NCBI RefSeq assembly: GCF_014696105.1
Contig: NZ_JACJPO010000020.1
Span: 1-64,000, forward strand
Direction: 5' to 3'
DNA from: Microcoleus sp. FACHB-1515
GTDB lineage: Bacteria > Cyanobacteriota > Cyanobacteriia > Elainellales > Elainellaceae
DNA: 64,000 nucleotides
The position numbers and the translations under genes are program-made. Positions 46,609 to 54,878 of this stretch are shown one piece after another. Under the pieces are notes generated by a model. That model did not search any database. It had not been told where the DNA came from and was given only the letters and a program-made list of their open reading frames with translations. Numbering within the stretch: the first letter of the stretch is position 1; each line of letters begins with the position of its first letter.

Positions 46609-46752
46609 TAGGGTGTGTTTTCAAACCTCTTGGTGGTTAGATTTCTCGACTGAGATCCCCCTAAATCCCTCTTGATAAGAGGGACTTTGAGGATGACTCC
46701 CTCCTTTGGAAGGAGGATTGGGGAGGATCATGCGGTTTGAAAACACGACCTA
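46609..46752. mobile_element. MITE-like element with terminal inverted repeats and TA flanks
   Basis: GTGTTTTCAAACC (46615-46627) and its exact complement (46734-46746) form the ends; extending outward, the two arms match over 20 bp with two mismatches. TA lies at both outer edges (46609-46610, 46751-46752), as with IS630/Tc1-type insertions. The inside holds two smaller palindromes rich in CCCTC/GAGGG and no gene. The length is about 140 bp between the flanking TAs. It sits between two convergent genes. Confidence 0.7.
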
Positions 46753-46844
46753 GGGATTTAGGAAGCCAAGCAACAACAGAAGGTCTTAGACAGCGCACCG
46801 AGCAATCCCTTTGGAAGTACAGAGGGTGAAATCCTTGCAAAAAC

Positions 46845-48041
46845 TTACCCCTCACTATCCACTCCGCGCAGGCGAAACAGCAGTAATTGTGTCACTTGCT
46901 CATCATTAAAGTTGTCGTCACTCACCAAAATCAAACTAATCGATCGATCGTTCAACTGCGGCCCGATCGCCATCCCCTCCAAATTATCTAGCTCAATTCC
47001 TAATGTCCCCAAATCGAGCACAAGCTGCTTGCGAATCGGATTAATGCCCGTTAGATCGCTTGGCAGCCGCACAATTCCTGAAGTATCCGTTGCGCCGCCT
47101 GTGGCAATCTGATAGATTCTCGCGCCCGATCCCGCCAATCCATAAGAGCGCTCTAGCGTCAGAAAATGTCCGGCCTGATCGAGAACGACCAGTTCAGTTA
47201 AGCCATTGGTGGCTGCACCCAGCGGCGGCGGATCGATCGGATAGAGATGTTCCGAAATCAGCGTCGTTTGCGGTTCACCGATTAAATAGTGCAGAAAGCG
47301 GCTGTAGCGGGGGCGATACCGTTCCGGGAGCGCTTCGCGATCGACCTCCTCCGAATCGAGATCCTGCACCAAAATATCTTCCGTCGCCGCAAACAACCGA
47401 AACGGCTCTAGCCAAGCGGTACTGTAGCCACCTGGATTAATCGTCAGCGCTTCAAAGCCAAGGTTATCTTGAACGCCCTGCGGCTGGTCGTTCACGGTTT
47501 TGGGCAAAAATCGATCGCCAATTCGCAGTTGCTCTCGCCGCTCTCCGGTTGCCAAATCAAATTCATCGATAAACGGCGCAACACCGTCTCGTGCTACGCC
47601 CTCACTGGAGATGAACACGGATTGACGGGGAGAAAGCGCGATGCCCTCCGGATCGATCGACCCCCTGGCAAAACTTTCCCCATCCGCCTGCAACGTCGTC
47701 ACCTGCTCAAACTCGACGCTGGCAATTTGCGGCGACTCCGCAGTTTGATCGAGGTTGAGCTTCATCGTGTAGAAGCGGGCGGGAGCTTGATCGCTGCGAT
47801 CGTCCGACAGCACATAAAAGCGATCGCGCTGGCGATCGTAAGTGATACCTGACAAACCGCGCACAGGCGTTCCCTCAAAATCCGTGCGCGGCAGTTCGTA
47901 GGCTGAAAGGAAATCGATCGACAAATCAAGAAACAATCGCTCCTCGGCGCTCACACGCGGCAAACTGCAACCGGAGAGGCCAATTAGCAACAGCAGGGGC
48001 AGCAGCGATCGCAGCACAACACGCAGGAATCGGGCAAACAT
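46845..48041 (-). CDS. Lipoprotein of the phytase-esterase-like family
   Basis: 398 residues from ATG 48041. The signal (about 1-25) ends LLLIGLSGCS, a lipobox with Cys near residue 24. The rest is a beta-propeller-like domain with GLSGITYDRQRDRFYVLSDDR, IDPEGIALS, NLGFEALTINPGG and NLEGMAIGP, the pattern of secreted esterase-like/phytase-like proteins (PF13449). The enzymatic role is not shown for cyanobacteria; phosphate release is possible but not supported by other genes here. Confidence 0.8.
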   Translation of the reverse strand: MFARFLRVVLRSLLPLLLLIGLSGCSLPRVSAEERLFLDLSIDFLSAYELPRTDFEGTPVRGLSGITYDRQRDRFYVLSDDRSDQAPARFYTMKLNLDQTAESPQIASVEFEQVTTLQADGESFARGSIDPEGIALSPRQSVFISSEGVARDGVAPFIDEFDLATGERREQLRIGDRFLPKTVNDQPQGVQDNLGFEALTINPGGYSTAWLEPFRLFAATEDILVQDLDSEEVDREALPERYRPRYSRFLHYLIGEPQTTLISEHLYPIDPPPLGAATNGLTELVVLDQAGHFLTLERSYGLAGSGARIYQIATGGATDTSGIVRLPSDLTGINPIRKQLVLDLGTLGIELDNLEGMAIGPQLNDRSISLILVSDDNFNDEQVTQLLLFRLRGVDSEG

Positions 48042-48107
48042 AACAGCGCTCAAGCATCGATGCTGATTAGATTACCGCTTGCAGGTCATCCTGGCTTGAT
48101 TCGATCG

Positions 48108-49070
48108 TCAGATTTTGGCTGGCAGACTGTCTCGCAGCGTGGCCTCGATCGATCGCGGTTGCCAGCCGAGTTCCCTTCTGGCCTTGCTGCCATCGACGCG
48201 GACACAGCGATCGTAAAGATAATGCACTCGTTCGCGGCTGATTGGCGGTTGCCAGTTGAAGATGCGCCCGATCGGGTCGAGCAGATTGCCGATCGATCGG
48301 ACGATCGGTTCTGGAATTTCACGAGGAGCCGGAATTCCCGTTTGCTGACTGAGAAAGTCGAACATCTCGCGCGTCGTCATGTCGGCAGTCGAGGCGATGT
48401 AGTGCGCTCCGGCTGGTGCTTTTTCCGCTGCCAGAATCATCAGCAAGGCCAAGTCATCGACATGGACAATTCCCGTAATGCGATCGCCGCCCGCCCACAC
48501 TTTCAGCCCGCCTTTGCAAAACTGCGCCATGACAGGACCAAAATGCGGATCGTCTGCGCCAAAAATGCCCGACGGCATGATGCTGACAACGGGTAAACCT
48601 TGGGCGACGGCTTGATTGACCAACTGCTGCGCTCGAAATTTGGTGCGATCGTAAGCCGAAGAAAAATCGGTTTGGCGGCGCTTAAAGGTTTCGTCGATCG
48701 TTTCGCCTTGCGTATCGCCATAGACGCCGATCGTGCTGCAATACACGACTTTCGCCACCTTGGCCGCCGTTGCCGCTGCCAAAACTGCCGCCGTGCCATC
48801 GACGTTGGTGCGCTCCATCTTGGCGGCATCCACCAAGCCCAACTCGACATAGGCGGCAGTGTGAAACACCCAGTCGATTCCCTGCATCGCAGTTTCGAGG
48901 GTGGTGCGATCGCAAATGTCGCCGTAGGCAAATTCGATCGGCAAATTGGCGATGCGATCGATCTGGCTCGACTTCCTCACGAATGCCGTAACCGTGTGGC
49001 CGCGATCGAGCAGCGCTTTGACCAAGTGCGATCCGGTGAAGCCGTTCGCTCCGGTGACGAGTGCTTTCAT
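48108..49070 (-). CDS. NAD-dependent epimerase/dehydratase (extended SDR)
   Basis: 320 residues. Cofactor motif VTGANGFTGSHLV, the YxxxK pair in YDRTKF, the Ser in YCSTIGVYG and the substrate-side IVHVDDLA are clear. The family includes dihydroflavonol-reductase-like and 3-beta-hydroxysteroid-dehydrogenase-like enzymes, among them CerR, a bacterial ceramide reductase. Its ATG overlaps the TGA of the upstream acyltransferase-like gene (ATGA, 49067-49070), so translation is probably coupled. Confidence 0.85.
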   Translation of the reverse strand: MKALVTGANGFTGSHLVKALLDRGHTVTAFVRKSSQIDRIANLPIEFAYGDICDRTTLETAMQGIDWVFHTAAYVELGLVDAAKMERTNVDGTAAVLAAATAAKVAKVVYCSTIGVYGDTQGETIDETFKRRQTDFSSAYDRTKFRAQQLVNQAVAQGLPVVSIMPSGIFGADDPHFGPVMAQFCKGGLKVWAGGDRITGIVHVDDLALLMILAAEKAPAGAHYIASTADMTTREMFDFLSQQTGIPAPREIPEPIVRSIGNLLDPIGRIFNWQPPISRERVHYLYDRCVRVDGSKARRELGWQPRSIEATLRDSLPAKI

Positions 49071-50209
49071 AGATTTTTTTCGTAAGCGCGATAGGTTTTG
49101 TAGATCGTGGCTCCGGTCGCTTCGATCACTTTGCGCGACGGCCAGTTATCTTCATAGACAAAGCCGAGTTCTGCCCATTGGTACGGCTTTTTGCGCTGGA
49201 TGCCGCCGTTCATGCCCAAGTGAATCAGCGCAAGTGGAACCATGCGGCGACGATGTTCCGGCAAAGAGGCGATCACTAAGACACGGGCGCGATCGATCGA
49301 GCGGCGATACCACAACAGCTTGAGAATTCCGATCAAGTCCAGCTTGCCGCCGACTCGCTTCAGCGCAATGTTGTAGTCCGGCAAGGCCATGAATAAACCG
49401 ATCAGCTTGCCTTCATATTCGGCTAGCCAAAAGATTTGCGGATCGACAACGGACTGGAGCGATCGCGCCTCTTCCATAAATTCTTCCAGCGTTCGCGGGG
49501 CAGAACTCCAGTTGTTGGCAAACGCCTCATTGAACAGGGTGTAGATCGCTTCCACATCAGCGGTAAACGCTTCGCCTTTGAGATTGAGCGGGCGAAACTG
49601 AACGCCGGACTTGCTGGCGATCCGGTAGCCCTTCTCGAATTCTGGCGGCAAAGGTCGATCGAGCGGCAGCTTGTAGGCATACGCATCTTTCGCTTTCTCC
49701 CAGCCGTCCCGCTCCAAAAATTCTCCGTAGTAGGGCGGATTGTAGGGCATCATCAGCAGCGGCGGCGAGTCGAAGCCTTCGGCCAGCAGCAAGCAGCGAT
49801 TGTGAGTGGATAGATCAATTGGCCCCCGCACTCTGGTCATGCCCTGCGATCGCAGCCAGTCACAAGCTGCCGCGAAAAGAGCCTGCGCGATCGCAAAATC
49901 TTCGATGCACTCGAAATAGCCAAACACACCGATCGATTGCTGTTCGCGATCGACTAAGCGCTGATTCACAGCGGCCACAATTCGCCCGACCGGAACGTTA
50001 TCTTGAACGGCGATGAACGCTTGCAGCCGTCCGTATTCGCGAAAGCCATTGTCGGGCGCTAGCTCTTTGGCGATGCTGCTGCGGATCGGCGGAACCCAGT
50101 TGGGATCGGTTTGGTAGACGCGCTGCGGAACATCGAGAAAGCGATCGAGATCAGCAGATTCGATCGCTTGAATTTGAATTGAGGCAGAAACGGCTTGAGT
50201 CGCATCCAT
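49067..50209 (-). CDS. GNAT-like protein of the DPNWVPP family
   Basis: 380 residues from ATG 50209. N-terminal YQTDPNWVPPIRSSIAKEL and VGRIVAAVNQRLV define a large bacterial family with a GNAT-like fold, followed by GPIDLSTHNRCLLLAEGFDSPPLLMMPYNPPYY and the C-terminal WAELGFVYEDNWPSRKVIEATGATIYKTYRAYEK. From memory, the bacterial ceramide synthase of Caulobacter belongs here; most members are uncharacterised. The gene overlaps the epimerase by 4 bp. A perfect 9-bp inverted repeat lies at its 5' side. Confidence 0.75.
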   Translation of the reverse strand: MDATQAVSASIQIQAIESADLDRFLDVPQRVYQTDPNWVPPIRSSIAKELAPDNGFREYGRLQAFIAVQDNVPVGRIVAAVNQRLVDREQQSIGVFGYFECIEDFAIAQALFAAACDWLRSQGMTRVRGPIDLSTHNRCLLLAEGFDSPPLLMMPYNPPYYGEFLERDGWEKAKDAYAYKLPLDRPLPPEFEKGYRIASKSGVQFRPLNLKGEAFTADVEAIYTLFNEAFANNWSSAPRTLEEFMEEARSLQSVVDPQIFWLAEYEGKLIGLFMALPDYNIALKRVGGKLDLIGILKLLWYRRSIDRARVLVIASLPEHRRRMVPLALIHLGMNGGIQRKKPYQWAELGFVYEDNWPSRKVIEATGATIYKTYRAYEKNL

Positions 50210-50228
50210 AATCTTAAAAACGCGAAAT

Positions 50229-50259
50229 GGTAGAGACACTATAAACCAGCGTCTCTACC
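50229..50259. repeat. Inverted repeat between the WGxxGxxG gene and the GNAT-like gene
   Basis: GGTAGAGAC (50229-50237) and GTCTCTACC (50251-50259) are exact complements around 13 bases. GTAGAGAC palindromes occur widely in cyanobacterial genomes. In the direction of transcription the stem is followed by ATTTCGCGTTTTT, so it could terminate the WGxxGxxG gene transcript. Confidence 0.6.
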
Positions 50260-50326
50260 AGCAGATTCTACCTGGATTGCGATCGTTCCCGTTCGCCATT
50301 ACTTCGCCGGGAGCGATCGAGCGAAC

Positions 50327-50803
50327 TTAGTAGCGGTTCGTCGTGGTCGATCGAACAGCCGGATCTTCGTAAGCGGTCACGGTGCGCTTGCGGCGACCGA
50401 ACAGACCAAACAGACCGAGCAGACCCAACAGACCCCAATCTCCATCCGAGAAGTTGTTGTCGGTGGTTTCATCAACCGCCTCATCTGCAACTTGTCCAGC
50501 ATCGTTAGCAGCATTGCCAACAGCGGCTCCAGCATCATTCGCAGCATTGCCAGCGGCTTGTCCGGCGTCGTTCACGGCGTCACCAACGGCTTGTCCGGGT
50601 GCAGCAGGGCTGACGGTGGCGTCAGGAGAAGGCACAGTTGCCGGATCGCTGGTGGCAGGATTTGTGTTGGTAGTTGCAGCGCTGCCGCCTGCGTTGCCCG
50701 CAGGAGCGGTGGTGGTGGCCGAAGCGGAAAGAGTCGCGGGCACAACGGCCAAGCCAAGCGTCAATGCAGCCGCACCAGCCAATTTGCTAACAGAGCGTTT
50801 CAT
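50327..50803 (-). CDS. Secreted Ala/Asn-rich WGxxGxxG-CTERM protein
   Basis: 158 residues. Signal peptide about 1-30 (SKLAGAAALTLGLAVVPATLSASA). The middle repeats an Ala/Asn/Asp/Gly module (GNAANDAG, about 11 residues) four or five times. The C-terminus has DWGLLGLLGLFGLFGRRKR, a Trp-Gly, short hydrophobic stretch and basic cluster, the layout of WGxxGxxG-CTERM sorting signals, followed by a 20-residue tail. Likely anchored at the envelope and processed. Function unknown. Confidence 0.75.
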   Translation of the reverse strand: MKRSVSKLAGAAALTLGLAVVPATLSASATTTAPAGNAGGSAATTNTNPATSDPATVPSPDATVSPAAPGQAVGDAVNDAGQAAGNAANDAGAAVGNAANDAGQVADEAVDETTDNNFSDGDWGLLGLLGLFGLFGRRKRTVTAYEDPAVRSTTTNRY

Positions 50804-50982
50804 AATTTTGGTTCCTCATTAAGTATTTGTACGCTTTGTCTCTACGTTAACGATCCCCGATTGCAGTCAACTCACTCAAGAGAATGAATCGATCGATTCA
50901 CCTCCTCCTGCCATAGGTAGATCGTGAAAAAATTCGCGGCAATCGCCTGCTCAACTCAGTTGCAGTTGAGCGATCGAATCAT

Positions 50983-51855
50983 TCAAGGATTGCAGAATGC
51001 ACAGTGCATCGGGTCAGCAGTCTGCACCCCATCAGGAAACAAAGTCTCTTGCGAAAATTCGCAGCGCTGGCAGCGGGCACGAATCGATCGCGTCAAACTC
51101 GTCGGCTGACCACACCATCCGCAGGGCAGTCCGGGAAGTCGATCGATCGCTGCAAATCCGGGCGCACTGCATTTTGGGCAAATCTGTTGCAGCTTGCTGA
51201 CCAAGTCTTGAGTAGCACGAGCGATCGCCAGCATTCGCGTCGGATTGTAGAGCGCTCGCATATCCGTTTCCAGCATGACAATTCCATCTTGCTGCAAGCA
51301 GCGGTCAACGGCGGCTCGTAGATCTCTACAGCGCGTAATTCCTTTGAAGACTTCGCCTCCGGGCGTTTTGACAATCACGGCATGGCTGGGATATCCGACC
51401 TGCTGCAAAAAGGCTTCCACTTCATCTGGCGATCGAATCGTCTCGCGGCGAAAATTTGTCTCGACCGTGAGATCTTCACCCACGACAATAAATTCCTGTC
51501 CGTCACGGCGATCGAGCAGCACCACCATCTCGCGATCGCAGGGCAGATACGGCATAACAGGATGGGGGCCAAAGCTGCCTTCGCTCGCGATCGCCAAATC
51601 GCCGCCTACTAGTTCTAGCCCAGCCCGCGCTTTGATCAAAGCAGTGGTGCGCTGGTCGGCAGGGCGCGGCCAATTTCCGGCAAACGTGCCAAAGCGATCG
51701 CTATCAAAGCCCTCTGGGAGGACGACTTGCACTCCCAGCGCAGCTTCAACAATTGGTGCGATCGCTTCTTCTTTGCGGTGCATCGTTGCCAGAACGAGTG
51801 GCCGCGCCTTGAACCAGGTTTTGAGCAACTGTGAAGCCTTACTCGGCGTCATCAT
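50983..51855 (-). CDS. DUF6671-like protein with C-terminal zinc ribbons, end of the nrt operon
   Basis: 290 residues. An N-terminal domain (about 15-205) has ATMHRKEEAIAPIVEAALG and ASEGSFGPHP, which I associate with DUF6671. The C-terminus has four CxxC pairs (CPKC, CGWC, CQRC, CAFC), enough for two zinc ribbons. Function unknown. Its start lies 17 bp inside the end of nrtD, so it is cotranscribed with and probably translationally coupled to the nitrate transporter. There are two adjacent ATG codons; the first is used here. Confidence 0.75.
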   Translation of the reverse strand: MMTPSKASQLLKTWFKARPLVLATMHRKEEAIAPIVEAALGVQVVLPEGFDSDRFGTFAGNWPRPADQRTTALIKARAGLELVGGDLAIASEGSFGPHPVMPYLPCDREMVVLLDRRDGQEFIVVGEDLTVETNFRRETIRSPDEVEAFLQQVGYPSHAVIVKTPGGEVFKGITRCRDLRAAVDRCLQQDGIVMLETDMRALYNPTRMLAIARATQDLVSKLQQICPKCSAPGFAAIDRLPGLPCGWCGQPTSLTRSIRARCQRCEFSQETLFPDGVQTADPMHCAFCNP

Positions 51856-52702
51856 CGTGAGCGTAGCGACGATAGAGGTAATCTAGCGCGTAGTTGCGGA
51901 GGTTGTAGAATTCCGGGTCTTCCATGATCCGGGCGCGATCGCGCGGACGCGGAAAGGGAATATCGATGATTTCACCGATCGTCGCGGCAGGACCGTTCGT
52001 CATCATGATCAGGCGATCGGCCAGGAACAGCGCTTCGTCAATGTCGTGCGTGATCATCAGAACGGTGCACTTGTGGTCGTTCCAGATTTTCAGCAGTTCT
52101 TCTTGCAGTTCTTCCTTGGTGATCGCGTCGAGTGCGCCAAACGGTTCATCCAGAATCAGCACTTCCGGACGGATGGCAAGGGCACGCGCGATCGCAACCC
52201 GCTGCTTCATTCCACCCGATAGCTGCGGCGGCTTTTTGTCGGCAGCATCGGCCAAGCCCACCATTGCCAGGTGTTCCCGCACGATCGCGGCCTTTTCGCC
52301 TTGCGACTTGTTCGGGAAGACCTGATCGACGCCGAGGTAGATATTCTCGAAGGCAGTCAGCCAGGGCAGCAGGGCATAGCCTTGGAAGACAACCATGCGA
52401 TCGGGACCGGGTTTCGTGATGCGCTGACCGCGCAGACGCACTTCTCCCGTCGTCGGAATGTTGAAGCCCGACACCATGTTCAGCAGGGTGGTTTTGCCGC
52501 AGCCAGAGTGTCCGATCAGGCAGATGAATTCGCCTTCTTTAATCTCAGTGCTGATATTTTCAAGAACGGTGTAGCTGCCTGTCGGTGTGGGATAGACTTT
52601 ACTGACGTTATCGATCGCCAAAAATTCGCTGCGATCGACGGTTGCGGAAGCTTGAGTTTGCGCGATCGATTGGGTCATGTCGGTCGTTTTGATAGTCTGC
52701 AT
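51839..52702 (-). CDS. nrtD: Nitrate ABC transporter ATPase NrtD
   Basis: 287 residues from ATG 52702, preceded by AAGG; the frame is open 25 codons upstream through the hairpin, which is not protein-like. Walker A GHSGCGKTTLLN, signature LSGGMKQR, Walker B VLILDEPFGALD and the switch His in THDIDEALFL are present. No extra domain. It forms the heterodimeric ATPase with NrtC on the NrtB permease. The related bicarbonate transporter Cmp has the same layout; the NtcA box on nrtA favours nitrate. Confidence 0.93.
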   Translation of the reverse strand: MQTIKTTDMTQSIAQTQASATVDRSEFLAIDNVSKVYPTPTGSYTVLENISTEIKEGEFICLIGHSGCGKTTLLNMVSGFNIPTTGEVRLRGQRITKPGPDRMVVFQGYALLPWLTAFENIYLGVDQVFPNKSQGEKAAIVREHLAMVGLADAADKKPPQLSGGMKQRVAIARALAIRPEVLILDEPFGALDAITKEELQEELLKIWNDHKCTVLMITHDIDEALFLADRLIMMTNGPAATIGEIIDIPFPRPRDRARIMEDPEFYNLRNYALDYLYRRYAHDDDAE

Positions 52703-52749
52703 GGTTAGCCTTATGCTTCTTAATTTCGCATGAGTTCCGAATCCTTGAA

Positions 52750-52780
52750 AGGGTGGATGAAAAATTCGTTCATCCACCCT
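52750..52780 (-). promoter_or_regulatory. Perfect hairpin between nrtC and nrtD
   Basis: AGGGTGGATGA and TCATCCACCCT are exact complements of 11 bp around a 9-base loop, starting 14 bases after the nrtC stop. In the direction of transcription it is followed by TTCAAGG, so it lacks a full T-run. Likely an RNA element for stability or partial termination. Confidence 0.75.
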
Positions 52781-52794
52781 TACTTTGTCGTTCG

Positions 52795-54795
52795 TTAAAC
52801 CGCGACTCTGGGCGCGTCAAGATGGACTTCGGCCATGTAGATGTCGTGCTTGATCTTGAGGCTGTTGAGGTAGCCGATCGGGTCATCGGTGTCGAACTGA
52901 ACGCCGTCAAACAGCTTGATCGGACCGCGCTTGTAGCTGACATCGAATGTACCGAGTTCACGGGCAGCGGTGCTGAACACACCGACGCGACAAACGCGCT
53001 CTAGCACTTCCACCCAGTTGCGCGGGAACGGCGTATCGCCCCAACGTGCCATCTGCGTCATGATCCACAACTGCTCGGTGCGGCTCGGACGATTCACGCC
53101 AACGCCGTGAAACTGGTGGTGGGCAAATTCGCGCATCGGGTGGTCAAGCGTGCAGACGTTCGGATTGTCGTCGCCAAGCTGGATGTAGCTCAGGTCAGTG
53201 CTGAGATATTCGCGCTGGGCAAGAATTCGGCGGACTTCCTCAGCATTATTCGGATCGGCGCAGAACTGGCAAGCTTCCAGCAATGCTTTGACAAGAGCGA
53301 TGTGCGTATTTGGATAGGCGTTTGCCCAATCTTCGCGGACGCCCAGCACTTTACCGGGGTGGCCGAGCCAGATTTCCAGGTCGGTGGCGATCGTAAACCC
53401 AATGCCTTCCACCGCTGCCCGCAAATTCCAGGGTTCCCCGACGCAGTAGCCGTCGATGTTTCCGGCTTGCAGGTTCGACACCATCTGAGCAGGCGGAATC
53501 GTCGTCAGGTTCACGTCCTTATCTGGGTTGATGCCGCCCGCTGCCAGCCAGTAGCGCAAGAGCAAATTGTGCATTGAGGCCGGATGCACCATGCCGAACG
53601 TGTGTCGCTGATCCGGCGTTTCTAGCAGCATTCGCTTCAGGGCAGGCAGGCTGTGAACGCCTTGATCATAGAAGCGCTTGGCGAGGGTAATGGCGTTGCC
53701 GTTGCGCGTCACGGTCAAGGAGGTAACAACAGGCATCGGCTTATTGTCGTTGCCGCCCAAGGTCATCCACAGCGGCAGACCAGAAGGCATTTGGGCTGCA
53801 TCGAGGTAGCCGCCTGCAATTCCGTCCCGGATACCGCGCCAGCTTGCTTCCCGCACTAGCGAGACTTCTTCAAGACCGTGCTTGACGAAGAAGCCTTTTT
53901 CCTTAGCGATCGCCAGCGGTGCACAAGCCGTCAGCGGCACAAACCCGATTTCCAAATTCACCTTCTCCAAGCCGTGACGCGCGATCGCCCCTTGCTTGCG
54001 TGCCCGAAGCTGCTTGATCCGCTTCTGTTGATTCAAGAAGTAGATAATTTCGCTGCGATAGCTGTAGTAGCTGGGATGGTTGACGACTTCCATGCGCTGA
54101 CGCGGGCGGGGAATGTCGATTTCGAGAATCTGGCCGATGTTCGATTCGGGGCCGTTCGTGAGCATGACGACGCGATCGCTCAGCAGCAGCGCTTCATCGA
54201 CATCGTGCGTCACCATTACGGCTGTGACGTGGTTCTCGTCGCAGATTTTCATCAGTTGCTCTTGCAGATTGCCTCTGGTGAGCGCATCGAGAGCGCCGAA
54301 CGGCTCATCGAGCAGCAGCAGTTTCGGACGGATAGCAAGGGCACGAGCGATCGCCACCCGCTGCTTCATCCCCCCCGAAAGCTGTCCGGGCGGCTTGTCG
54401 GCAGCGTGACCCAAACCGACGAGCTTAATGTGCTTTTCAACCACATCGCGGCGCTCTTCCGGTGAGAGATCCGAGAGGACTTCATCAACGGCCAGCGCGA
54501 TGTTTTGGCGGACGGTCAGCCAAGGCAGGAGCGAATAGTTTTGGAAGACGACCATGCGATCGGGTCCGGGACGCTTCACCTGCTCACTTTCGAGCAAGAC
54601 GGTTCCCTCGGTCGGCAAATCCAAACCTGCAATCATGTTCAGGAGGGTGGACTTGCCGCAGCCAGAGTGTCCAATTAGCGAGACAAATTCACCTTTGCGA
54701 ATTTGTAAATCAATGCCTTTGAGGGCGATATACTCTCCGCCTCCCGCGAGCGGAAAGGTTTTTTCGAGTTGGTCTACAGCGACGAATGCAGTCAT
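52795..54795 (-). CDS. nrtC: Nitrate ABC transporter ATPase fused to a binding-protein-like domain, NrtC
   Basis: 666 residues. ATPase domain about 1-255: GHSGCGKSTLLN, LSGGMKQR, LLLLDEPFGALD, THDVDEALLL. From about residue 280 the protein resembles NrtA (GFVPLTACAPLAIAKEKGFF, GYCVGEPWNLRA, VRRILAQREYLSTD). In Synechococcus the C-terminal domain of NrtC mediates inhibition of uptake by ammonium; this role is inferred here. It is the second ATPase together with NrtD. Confidence 0.95.
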   Translation of the reverse strand: MTAFVAVDQLEKTFPLAGGGEYIALKGIDLQIRKGEFVSLIGHSGCGKSTLLNMIAGLDLPTEGTVLLESEQVKRPGPDRMVVFQNYSLLPWLTVRQNIALAVDEVLSDLSPEERRDVVEKHIKLVGLGHAADKPPGQLSGGMKQRVAIARALAIRPKLLLLDEPFGALDALTRGNLQEQLMKICDENHVTAVMVTHDVDEALLLSDRVVMLTNGPESNIGQILEIDIPRPRQRMEVVNHPSYYSYRSEIIYFLNQQKRIKQLRARKQGAIARHGLEKVNLEIGFVPLTACAPLAIAKEKGFFVKHGLEEVSLVREASWRGIRDGIAGGYLDAAQMPSGLPLWMTLGGNDNKPMPVVTSLTVTRNGNAITLAKRFYDQGVHSLPALKRMLLETPDQRHTFGMVHPASMHNLLLRYWLAAGGINPDKDVNLTTIPPAQMVSNLQAGNIDGYCVGEPWNLRAAVEGIGFTIATDLEIWLGHPGKVLGVREDWANAYPNTHIALVKALLEACQFCADPNNAEEVRRILAQREYLSTDLSYIQLGDDNPNVCTLDHPMREFAHHQFHGVGVNRPSRTEQLWIMTQMARWGDTPFPRNWVEVLERVCRVGVFSTAARELGTFDVSYKRGPIKLFDGVQFDTDDPIGYLNSLKIKHDIYMAEVHLDAPRVAV

Positions 54796-54834
54796 GGCAC
54801 TTGAGGAATGAGGAGTTGGCGATTAGGAGTTAGG

Positions 54835-54871
54835 GATGTTTGGGAGGCATCGATCGCACCTCCCAAACATC
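54835..54871 (-). promoter_or_regulatory. Perfect hairpin between nrtB and nrtC
   Basis: GATGTTTGGGAGG and CCTCCCAAACATC are exact complements of 13 bp around an 11-base loop, beginning 7 bases after the nrtB stop codon. No T-run follows. Together with the nrtC-nrtD hairpin it forms a pattern of stems right after stop codons in this operon. Confidence 0.75.
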
Positions 54872-54878
54872 ATCGGAA

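Noticed and set aside
51275-51886. 203-residue plus-strand frame
   Set aside because: Antisense to the DUF6671-like gene; Ser/Arg-rich and without domain features.
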